This document shows, piece by piece, positions 44,401 to 51,228 of a stretch of 64,000 nt of DNA. Made by a program: the position numbers and the translations under genes. Source of the stretch: an uncultured Collinsella sp. (lineage in GTDB: Bacteria > Actinomycetota > Coriobacteriia > Coriobacteriales > Coriobacteriaceae); NCBI GenBank assembly GCA_902489945.1, contig CABUBZ010000002.1, positions 16,673 to 80,672 on the forward strand. Reading direction: 5' to 3'. The notes under the pieces are model-generated. The model was not told the origin of the DNA. It saw nothing but the letters and a program-made list of their open reading frames with translations, and did not search any database. Each line of letters opens with the position of its first letter. Within the stretch, counting starts at the first letter, position 1.

Positions 44401-47400
44401 TCGCGACCGGTCAGGACCTTGTTCGCGATGATCTGGTCAGTGACGCAAGACTCGACAGGCGTCACGTTATAGGTGTTGGTGAACGTAAATGCCGCATCGC
44501 CGTCCGGGTTACGGGATACGCTCAGCTTACCCTTGCCGTTATCGGTCACGGTGAAGGAAACCTTGCGCGACAGCTTGGCGTCGTTGGTCACGCCAGCGAC
44601 CTCGCCGGACTCGGTCACCGTGTAGGTAAAGGTATGCTCGCGCTTCTCGGGCTTCTCACCCAGGGCCTTGTTAAGGTCGTCGAGCGTAAAGGTGATCTTG
44701 CCAAAGTCGACCTTGCCCTTGGCGTCGTTGTGCACGCTCGTGCTCGCAGGCATAGGCGCGCCCTCTTCGCCGGTCACGGTAAAGGTAAACTTACCGGTGA
44801 TGTCGGCCGGGGTCAGGTCGTCGGGAACCTGTAGATTCTTCTTGCCCACAAGCGATGCCTCGGCAGCATTCGTGGTGTAGGCGTTCTTGAACTCGATGCT
44901 CTTGGCGTCCTTGGCTTCCTTGGCGTCCTCAAGCTCGTGCGTGGCAACCAGCTGGCCCTTGCCGTTATCGGTGATGGTCGTCACGATGGTGTGGGTCTTG
45001 CTGTCGTAAGTGATGCCATTGTCGGCGTCGCCCGGGACCTCGCGCAGCCTGTAGGTGTGCTGGCCGATCTCGGTGTACTTGATGGGGTTGAACGTCACCT
45101 TACCGTTGGCGTCGTTTGTAACGGTCTCGACAGGCTTGAATTCCCTATCCACGATCTCGGCCAGCTCGAAGCTGAACTCGCCGGCCGCAAGGTCGCGCCC
45201 GGTCAGAGACTTGGTCACGTCAATCTTGTCGGTAACGCTGGACTCAACAGGCTCCGCAGTGTAGACGTTCTTGAACTCGGTCTCGTCGGCTTCGCTCCAA
45301 GTCACCTTCACGTCAGCGCTGAGCTCGCCCTTCTTGTTGGGCGTTACCGTCACGGTGATCTCCGCGACGTTCTTGCTGTAGGCAATGCCGTCAACCGTGG
45401 TACCGGCGTTCTTTTCGCTGACCTTGTAGACATACGTGCCAGGCTCGGTGTATTTGATCGTGCCGAAGCCAATGGCCGCCTTGCCGTTGTCCAGATCGTC
45501 CTTGGTCACAGACACAGCCACGGGCGCTGTCGCGGACTCGGGCATCGGGGCGCCGTCCTCGGACGTCAGCCCAAACTCAAACGTGTCCTCAGCCTTCCAC
45601 TGACGGCCCTCGAGCACCTTGGTCAAGCCAAAGTCGGCCTTGGTATCCACCGTTGCCGGCGTCATGTCGTACTTATAGCTAATCTTGCCGTTGTTGCCCA
45701 GGTAGGAGTTGACATGCGTCGCGGTCGCCTTGGCGGACGTGTTGTTCCACTTGGGGCTGAGCACGTCGGTCGCGGTGCGAGTCTTGTTGCTCTCCTTGAT
45801 GGTGTGGAGCTCATCGATAAAGGCCAGGCGTGCGGTTCCCACAGTAAACACCAAGTTACCGTTCTCATCGGGAACAATCGCGCCGTCGAACTTCGCGGCG
45901 TCGCCACCGATAAACTCGATGACGGCGGTGGCGGGCTTGGCCTCGTCGTTCTCGCCCTGCTCCTCAAACTCGTCCTTGTAGTAATAGGCAACCTCGCCAG
46001 CCAGCGCGGAACCCTTTGCAGGCTGCGTGCATTCCTTATCCGTGTAAATGGGCGTCTGCTTCTGGAAATAGTAGTAGCGGTTGGTGTCGGCAGGCTCAAA
46101 GGTCGCAACCGTATCGCCCAGCGCGCCGGCAGCCCACTTGTTCGCGTAGAAATTCACGGTCTTGGCGCCGTCAACGACGGTCGTATTATGCTCGATGTAG
46201 TCCTTGAGCCCCGTGACCTTCTCGGGCGTAAACAGGTTGTCGAGCGCAGCGCTCTTCACGCTCGAGGTGTACTTCACGCGGATAGGCTGAGCGCTGTCGA
46301 CCGAAAGCTTGCCGTCTTCGTTCTTAAAGTGGCTCTGCGGAATCAACGACGCAGGAATCTTGACCGTTACGATATCGCCGGTCTGAGGCTCGCCCTCTTT
46401 GGCATGTTGAACGGTGATGACCAGGTTCGCGGCATCACCCGTGAATGTGTAGGTGTCGACGTTGTCCTCGGTCTTTGTCGGCTTGTCAAACGTCGTGCCG
46501 TTGTATATAAAACCGTCGACCTGCATAAAGTCGCCCAGCTCATCGGTAAACGTAATGTAGCCGGACTTGGTCGCGTCGTAACCCTTGTGGATTTCGGTCG
46601 GGTGAGGTGCTTCCGACGTAATGGCCTTTGAGATGTCGTCGAAGACCTTCTTGAGCTCATCGGCATTGGTCGCCGACTTGTAGTAGTCGGAGTTTTCCAC
46701 GCGCGCACCAAGCATATCGCTCGTATACGACGTGGCGCTGGGATAGTTACTCGACACGGCGTGCATGAACTTATTTACGTCGCTCGTTCCCTTATTCGAG
46801 GGATCGGCAGCGGGGTTCGCTCCGCTAAAGATGCCGATAGTATAAACGGTGGCCTTGCCGTCCTTCATGCTCTTGGCAGCCGTCACGGCAGCGTTGGCGA
46901 CATCAGAATCAAACTCGCTGTAGCTCGTTGGCTTGCCGTCGGTAAAGAACACAACGACCTTCTTGGCGCCCTCGCGTCCAAAAGTTTTAATGTTTTTCTC
47001 GGCTTGTTTCATACCATAATCGGCACGCGTAGCGCCAGCAGGCTCGATAGAATCGATCGTTCCCTTAAGACCCTTTGCGCCGCCAACCGTGCACGCTGTC
47101 AACTCTTGCATTGTCTGCGAATAGTTGTAGCTATGGCCGCCGGAGCGGTACTTGTCGTTTCCAACTTTGTCGGTCTCATCACCCGCAAACTTAACAATGG
47201 CAACCTTATGCTGCCTATCGACACCCTCGATACCTTCGTTTTGTTTGGCGATGGTGTCGATAAAGCTTTTCGCAGCGCTCTTCAGCGCATCGATACGCTT
47301 GGTGGAATCTCCACCACCCATAGGATCATTCATCGAGCCGGATGCATCCAGCACTAGCACGATGTCGAGTGGCGTGGTGACTGTCACGGTTGAATTAGAC

Positions 47401-47711
47401 GTCGAGGACATCGCCGAAAGCGTGGTCACAAAATCTGACACTTCGTTTTCTCCGGTTGCCTCAACCGTTTTGTCGGTCCAGATTCGACCGACGTTTTGAG
47501 TCGTCACCTTATTGCCGCTGTGGCCGGCCGCCCATTTTTCCCAGCGTCCGCTGGTGTCGGGGTCGACGACCGTCGGCCCGCTCGCTGTCGGCCCGTCCAT
47601 TCCCGTACTGGACCTGGCGTTGGCCTCGGGCAGCATGGCGAATGCTGCGGCGGGCAATACCAGCACTACGGCCAGTATCACCGCCAAGAGACCCCTCGTG
47701 TACTTACCCAT
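41406..47711 (-). CDS. Giant LPXTG-anchored adhesin: VWA domain plus ten Spy0128/Cna-B-type repeats
   Basis: The 2,101-residue protein has a signal peptide (LLAVILAVVLVLPAAAFA), a von Willebrand A domain with MIDAS LDASGSMND (Asp122-Ser126), about ten C-terminal repeats of the Spy0128/FctA pilin type, and a sortase signal LPTTG (from about 2069), a membrane segment and GIRKR. Repeats show K-x-L-x-GR at the start (SLTGRDL, VLTGRDL, SLSGRPM, VLEGREL) and Y-x-Y-x(2)-E/R-E near the middle, as expected for intramolecular isopeptide bonds. It resembles a pilus-tip adhesin. No sortase or other pilins are in the window. Paired inverted-repeat elements flank it. Confidence 0.9.
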   Translation of the reverse strand: MGKYTRGLLAVILAVVLVLPAAAFAMLPEANARSSTGMDGPTASGPTVVDPDTSGRWEKWAAGHSGNKVTTQNVGRIWTDKTVEATGENEVSDFVTTLSAMSSTSNSTVTVTTPLDIVLVLDASGSMNDPMGGGDSTKRIDALKSAAKSFIDTIAKQNEGIEGVDRQHKVAIVKFAGDETDKVGNDKYRSGGHSYNYSQTMQELTACTVGGAKGLKGTIDSIEPAGATRADYGMKQAEKNIKTFGREGAKKVVVFFTDGKPTSYSEFDSDVANAAVTAAKSMKDGKATVYTIGIFSGANPAADPSNKGTSDVNKFMHAVSSNYPSATSYTSDMLGARVENSDYYKSATNADELKKVFDDISKAITSEAPHPTEIHKGYDATKSGYITFTDELGDFMQVDGFIYNGTTFDKPTKTEDNVDTYTFTGDAANLVITVQHAKEGEPQTGDIVTVKIPASLIPQSHFKNEDGKLSVDSAQPIRVKYTSSVKSAALDNLFTPEKVTGLKDYIEHNTTVVDGAKTVNFYANKWAAGALGDTVATFEPADTNRYYYFQKQTPIYTDKECTQPAKGSALAGEVAYYYKDEFEEQGENDEAKPATAVIEFIGGDAAKFDGAIVPDENGNLVFTVGTARLAFIDELHTIKESNKTRTATDVLSPKWNNTSAKATATHVNSYLGNNGKISYKYDMTPATVDTKADFGLTKVLEGRQWKAEDTFEFGLTSEDGAPMPESATAPVAVSVTKDDLDNGKAAIGFGTIKYTEPGTYVYKVSEKNAGTTVDGIAYSKNVAEITVTVTPNKKGELSADVKVTWSEADETEFKNVYTAEPVESSVTDKIDVTKSLTGRDLAAGEFSFELAEIVDREFKPVETVTNDANGKVTFNPIKYTEIGQHTYRLREVPGDADNGITYDSKTHTIVTTITDNGKGQLVATHELEDAKEAKDAKSIEFKNAYTTNAAEASLVGKKNLQVPDDLTPADITGKFTFTVTGEEGAPMPASTSVHNDAKGKVDFGKITFTLDDLNKALGEKPEKREHTFTYTVTESGEVAGVTNDAKLSRKVSFTVTDNGKGKLSVSRNPDGDAAFTFTNTYNVTPVESCVTDQIIANKVLTGRDLKAGEFSFELVEGAKVVATGTNAADGKITMGAVKYDKPGTHIYTLREVNGGTTSKGITYGDAKYTIETTITDKGDGTLKAEHVLKDATAATFKNTYSVTPLDAELDFDLSKAIDGRDWTDSDEFSFTITAAEGTPLPDPATVTVNKHDAKDGIAAVKFGKIRYTAAGTYTYEIRENAGNAAGMAYDGHVATAEVTVTEDGEGKLTANVTKKENGRFTNTYRTELNYTAAGGLKLSKSLSGRPMTEGQFTFTVTPADEASANALGLLPGANNFKSPATAEATVGLIDILAGHEVKFTQADAGKTFTYTVAEKNDGKPGYTYDDAVRTVTIAVADDGAGTLTATTTVSGGPEGTHTTVHKSGENKVESALVPFHNSYSATTNTPGGTAAQVVATKTLTGRPMADGEFWFGIAYQGELVGYENLKPNIGGHVSFDALHYDTEMLANLEAAGLAHRTDKDGKLAWTINYTAYEDLFGLPNGVSATTWSFGFKVIVVDNGDGTLTATVDYGGVEPLFENVYGAEAVDAALIGTKKLQAAEGLAPADIAGKFTFTVTADEAGAPMPERTTATNDAAGNVDFGKIHFTLEDLNRALGVTDDATDKAEADEADEAEADEAEAEEADADADANADEPSDESKPAAPTAPRSHTFTYTVTESGSAPGVANDANATRKVSYTVTDDGAGHLRVVREGDDGAAFTFTNTYNVTPTDSVVTDQVKTVKRLTGRDLAAGEFTFELLEDGVVVASGTNDANGNVTLSPIRYEAPGTHTYMLREACPNALGLYKGVTYDGTTYTVVTTVSDNGDGTLTATHKLEGTTESAGFTNKYHAMPTQVSIGAIKVLEGRELKKDEFSFKLVGEDVESTVTNDADGKISFDKFEYDEPGTYVYTISEVKGDEAGMTYDKSVFTATVNVVDDGEGNLKASVAYTKGDKSVEGIVFNNTYKKPETPVPTPDPGTSKTVTNIVKTVKGYLPTTGDQQAAALLMAFVIAMAGVGALVWGIRKR

Positions 47712-47936
47712 CGCGTCTCCCTTCTCGCAGGTTCAGACCTTGCATCAGCCTAAAGTTACGGAATGAGACACAGTTAGGGCAGGTGACACACGTTCCAGAT
47801 TCGGTTTTGGGCGTGAGACAAATGTCTCACCAAAGTTGAGACACAGCGTTTTCGCAGGAAAACGGGTGCGACTCGAGATTGACGAGCCAAAATGATCCGT
47901 TTTCCTCCGTCCCCGAGGGATCAATTGATGGCGCTC

Positions 47937-48096
47937 GCCACGAAACCGGCCCATCTACTACGTTTGACCCGATACCACCGACCATACCAGCGTTTCACGA
48001 AAAACCTCAGGCTCTCTACCTGCGGTTTTGTTTTCGCGTTTTTCGCTGTGGTTGAGGGTAGCCGCCCAAACGTAGTAGATAGGCCCATTTCGTGGC
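47937..48096. repeat. Inverted-repeat element C (B-type tips)
   Basis: The 30-base arm at 47937-47966 (GCCACGAAACCGGCCCATC...) is inverted at 48067-48096 with three mismatches. Core TCTACCTGCGGTTTTGTTTTC matches A, B and D in orientation. The module AAAATGATCCGTTTTCCTCC precedes it at 47890-47909. It lies between the adhesin start and element D. Confidence 0.75.
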
Positions 48097-48189
48097 AGAC
48101 GGGTCGCGCGGCGGCCTTCGCGAAGCCAAAATGTTCTGTTTTCCTCCGTCCCCGGGGGATCAGGGGCTGATACCAGCATGGTGTCATTT

Positions 48190-48343
48190 CAAAACTATGC
48201 CGATTTACTACGATAAATACGAAGTCCCCGACCACACCCGATTTTTTCACAAAATCGCAAGCCGTCTACCTGCAGTTTTGTTTTTACCAAATGCGGTGTG
48301 GCTGGAAATTGGCGATTCATCGTAGTAATCCGGCATAGTTTTG
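48190..48343. repeat. Inverted-repeat element D (A-type tips)
   Basis: The arm CAAAACTATGCCGATTTAC... at 48190-48214 is inverted at 48319-48343 with one mismatch. Length is 154 bases, equal to element A. Core TCTACCTGCAGTTTTGTTTTT matches the others. The outer flank TAGTTTTGTTCGCGGCGGCC matches that of element A. Confidence 0.75.
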
Positions 48344-48374
48344 TTCGCGGCGGCCTGACTGCGCGCCCAAGCGC

Positions 48375-48408
48375 GGGGCCGGCGGGGCATTTTTTCCCCG
48401 CCGGCCCC
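48375..48408. repeat. Strong GC hairpin at the end of the hydrogenase operon
   Basis: GGGGCCGGCGGGG (48375-48387) and CCCCGCCGGCCCC (48396-48408) are perfect inverted repeats around CATTTTTT, eleven bases past the stop of the last hydrogenase gene. On the minus strand no T-run follows the stem, so termination would be atypical. Confidence 0.55.
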
Positions 48409-48418
48409 TATTTCAGCG

Positions 48419-48760
48419 CTATTCCGGCTTGGTTTCTACCGTGGGGGTCTTGTCCGCCGCGACTGGGGTGCGGGCGGCATCCATACTCAGGCAGTGCTTG
48501 GGGCAGCTTTCGATGCATTCGCCGCACACCACGCAGGCGTACGGGTCGATCGACCAGGTGCCGCCCTTGCGATCGACCGCAAGGGCGCCCGCCGGGCAGC
48601 GACGTGCGCACATGCCACAACAGATGCATGCATCCATGCCGTTAACGATATGTCCGCGCAGGCGCTCGGGCGCTGCAAGCTTTTCCTGCGGATAGCACAC
48701 CGTTACCGGCTGCTTGACCATAGAACCCAAGGCCGTCTTGGCAAATGTCAGCAAACTCAT
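48419..48760 (-). CDS. echF: Ech hydrogenase ferredoxin subunit (EchF-like)
   Basis: The 113-residue protein has two [4Fe-4S] motifs, CICCGMCARRC and CVVCGECIESC, each followed by the fourth Cys-Pro, and the N-terminal helix of NuoI/EchF/HycF-type subunits. It would pass electrons from ferredoxin toward the NuoB-like subunit. It ends the hydrogenase operon, seven bases after the large subunit gene. The Pro/Thr-rich C-terminal tail is not part of the cluster domain. Confidence 0.85.
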   Translation of the reverse strand: MSLLTFAKTALGSMVKQPVTVCYPQEKLAAPERLRGHIVNGMDACICCGMCARRCPAGALAVDRKGGTWSIDPYACVVCGECIESCPKHCLSMDAARTPVAADKTPTVETKPE

Positions 48761-48767
48761 GCCGCGC

Positions 48768-49856
48768 CTACCTTTCCGTGCAGCTAATGCAGGGGTCGAT
48801 GGTCAGGATAATCATGGGGACGTTGGCGATGAGCACGCCCTGCAGCGCGTGCGTCAGACCCGCCAGGTTTTGCGACGTCGGCGTGCGCACGCGGAAACGG
48901 TCCAGGTTCTTGGTGCCGTTGCCGCGCACATAGTAATACGCTTCGCCGCGCGGTTGCTCAATCACAACCTCGCCGCGCGCACCGTCGGCCGGCGTGAGCT
49001 TGGTGCGCTCGCCGATACCGTCGTGCGGAATCTTGCCCACAAGCTCCCTGATAATGTCCATGGCCTGCGTGACCTCGGCGCAACGCACCTGGCAGCGGGC
49101 ATAGCAGTCGCCGTCGGTTGGCACGATGGGCTCAAACGCTGCCAAGTCCGCATAGGCACCGTCGCCGAACATACGCACGTCGTAATCCACGCCCGAGGCA
49201 CGACCGAACGGACCGACCATCGAAAGCTCCAGCGCGTCCTTCTTGCTAATCACACCCACACCATGCAGGCGCTCGCCGCAGCTGGCATCATCCAAAAACG
49301 TATGCACCAGAGCCTCGTAGTCGGGGCGCATGGCATCGAGCGTCTGAACAATGCCCGCCAGCTCGGAGTCCTCGATGTCGTGCTTAAGGCCGCCGATCTC
49401 ATTGATCGACAGGATCACGCGGCCACCGCAAGTGCTCTCAAAAATCTTGAGAATCTGCTCGCGCAGGGTCCACGAACGATAGAACAGCGCCTCAAAGCCA
49501 AAGGCATCGGCGAGCAGGCCCAGCCACAGCAAATGCGAGTGGATGCGCGAAAGCTCATGCAAAATGGTGCGGATGTACTGCACGCGGCCGGGCACCTCGA
49601 TGTCGAGCATACGCTCGCAAGCTGTGGCATAGCCGCAGCTGTGACCCACGGCGCAGATGCCGCAGATGCGTTCGGCGATGTAGCCAAACTGATGCATATC
49701 GCGCTTTTCGGTGAGCTTCTCGAGCCCGCGGTGCACAAAACCGATCTGCGGAATTGCCTCGATCACGCGATCGTCCTCGAGCACCAGATCCAGGTGGAGT
49801 GGCTCGGGCAGCACCGGATGCTGCGGGCCAAACGGAATAACGGAGCGATGTGCCAT
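48768..49856 (-). CDS. echE: Group 4 [NiFe] hydrogenase large subunit (EchE-like)
   Basis: The 362-residue protein has both NiFe ligand motifs, N-terminal RICGICAVGHS (CxxC) and C-terminal DPCISC (CxxC), so it is a true hydrogenase and not a NuoD subunit. FGPQHPVLPEPL and GFVHRGLEKL are typical of the group 4/complex I-related large subunits. It ends five residues after DPCISCTER with no long cleaved tail, as in EchE-type enzymes that may need no protease step. Part of a five-gene operon. Confidence 0.93.
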   Translation of the reverse strand: MAHRSVIPFGPQHPVLPEPLHLDLVLEDDRVIEAIPQIGFVHRGLEKLTEKRDMHQFGYIAERICGICAVGHSCGYATACERMLDIEVPGRVQYIRTILHELSRIHSHLLWLGLLADAFGFEALFYRSWTLREQILKIFESTCGGRVILSINEIGGLKHDIEDSELAGIVQTLDAMRPDYEALVHTFLDDASCGERLHGVGVISKKDALELSMVGPFGRASGVDYDVRMFGDGAYADLAAFEPIVPTDGDCYARCQVRCAEVTQAMDIIRELVGKIPHDGIGERTKLTPADGARGEVVIEQPRGEAYYYVRGNGTKNLDRFRVRTPTSQNLAGLTHALQGVLIANVPMIILTIDPCISCTER

Positions 49857-49861
49857 GGACC

Positions 49862-50581
49862 TTACGCCTCCTTTTTCTGCTTGTCGCGGGCGGCCTTGGC
49901 GGCAAGCGCCGCGCGGACCTTGGCTGCTTTCTCGGGATCCATGGCGGCGAGCTTTGCCTCCATCTCGGCAGCCTTGAGCGCGGCCTTCGCAGCAGCCTCG
50001 TCATGCTGAGCATCGGAGCCGGCAGCCGCATCGGGCTGAGCGACGGCAGCGCCCGCAGCATCGCCAGCGCCCGCAGCGCCCTCCCCCGCAGCAGCCGCAG
50101 CCGCGGCGGCCTTTTCGGCCGCGGCCTTGCGCGCCTTGACCTCGGCAGCGGCACGGACCTTCATGGCCTTCTCGCGCGCGGCTTTCACCTCGGGCGTGAT
50201 AACGCTCATGGGCTCGGCAGTCGAGACCTGATAGAAAAAGCCCTTAAAGTCAATCTGCATGTCGGTGATGGCAAGACCAAATAGGTCGTGGGCCTCATTT
50301 TCAAACGGGAATACCGCCGGATAATACGAGCTGATGGACGGAATCTCCTGGTACTGGTCGATACCCTCGACTACCAGGTTCTCGATCGCATAGTTACCGT
50401 CCTGAGCGATCTGCTCTTGCGCAGCGCGGACGTTGATAAACGTATAGACCAGGCGATACGTGCCGTCGTCGACGCTGCGCTCGGCGTGCATTTGCACAAA
50501 GCGCGCGCCGACGCCCTTGAGCGCCTGGACATGCAACAGGAGCTCGTCGATCCCGACGGTGGTATAGATAGCCTTTTGCAT
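49862..50581 (-). CDS. echD: Ech hydrogenase subunit (EchD/NuoC-like) with a long Ala-rich tail
   Basis: The first 125 residues match the NuoC/30-kDa family (LVYTFINVRAAQEQIAQ, IPSISSYYPAVFPFENEAHDLFG: the NEREIYDMFG-like signature). The remaining ~110 residues are Ala/Lys/Glu-rich and look like a helical or disordered extension absent from usual EchD proteins. The ATG overlaps the stop of the NuoB-like gene by one base (TAATG). The role is to bridge large and small subunits in the peripheral arm. Confidence 0.82.
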   Translation of the reverse strand: MQKAIYTTVGIDELLLHVQALKGVGARFVQMHAERSVDDGTYRLVYTFINVRAAQEQIAQDGNYAIENLVVEGIDQYQEIPSISSYYPAVFPFENEAHDLFGLAITDMQIDFKGFFYQVSTAEPMSVITPEVKAAREKAMKVRAAAEVKARKAAAEKAAAAAAAAGEGAAGAGDAAGAAVAQPDAAAGSDAQHDEAAAKAALKAAEMEAKLAAMDPEKAAKVRAALAAKAARDKQKKEA

Positions 50582-51216
50582 TACTCGGCCTCCTTTGCAG
50601 CGGCGGGCGTCTCAGCAGGTGCGTCACCAGCGGCGGGTGCGGCGGACCTGGTGGACACGTTGGCCTCGACGCCGTCACCGGCACCGCCCCCATCGCCGGC
50701 CTCCGTAGCGGCCACAAACCCGTCCTCGCCCAGCTCAACGCCACCGTCCCAGGTTGCGGCGCCGCCCACGGTGAGCGGGTCACCACCGGCACGCATCACG
50801 GCCTCTTTCTGATCCAGGATGCCGCACGCCTCCACGATGGCATCGATTACGGTCTCGGGGCGAATGGCGCACCCGGGCGCGTACACGTCCACGGGAATCG
50901 CGCGGTCCACGCCACCGATCACGTTGTAGGCATCGCGGAACACGCCGCCCGAGCACGCGCAAATGCCGCACGCCACCACGCACTTGGGCTCGAGCATCTG
51001 GTTGTAGATCTGGCGCACGACGGGCAGATTCTGCGCGTTGACCGAACCCGTCACCAAAAAGATATCTGCATGCTTGGGGTTGCCGGTGTTGACCACGCCA
51101 AAGCGCTCTGCATCGAACAGCGGTGTGAGCGAGGCCAGCACCTCGATATCGCATCCGTTGCAGCTCGAACCGTCGTAATGAATAACCCACGGCGAGCGCG
51201 ACATTTTATGATCCAT
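50581..51216 (-). CDS. echC: Ech hydrogenase small subunit (EchC/NuoB-like)
   Basis: The 211-residue protein has the NuoB/small-subunit cysteine pattern SSCNGCDIE, then CGICACSGG and PGCAIRPE, ligands of the proximal [4Fe-4S] cluster. A Gly/Ala/Glu-rich C-terminal tail of about 60 residues extends beyond the fold, as in the neighbouring EchD. AGGAGG precedes the ATG. It accepts electrons from the ferredoxin-like subunit and feeds the NiFe site. Confidence 0.9.
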   Translation of the reverse strand: MDHKMSRSPWVIHYDGSSCNGCDIEVLASLTPLFDAERFGVVNTGNPKHADIFLVTGSVNAQNLPVVRQIYNQMLEPKCVVACGICACSGGVFRDAYNVIGGVDRAIPVDVYAPGCAIRPETVIDAIVEACGILDQKEAVMRAGGDPLTVGGAATWDGGVELGEDGFVAATEAGDGGGAGDGVEANVSTRSAAPAAGDAPAETPAAAKEAE

Positions 51217-51228
51217 GAATGCCGCCTC

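Noticed and set aside
47745..48250. Short frames inside elements C and D with similar translations (and one at 40874-41122)
   Set aside because: Similarity follows from the repeated DNA; no ribosome sites or codon pattern. Treated as repeat sequence, not genes.
40859..48343. Composite transposon around the adhesin
   Set aside because: No transposase or target duplication was found, and the elements are in direct orientation; the arrangement is reported as a finding but not called a mobile element.
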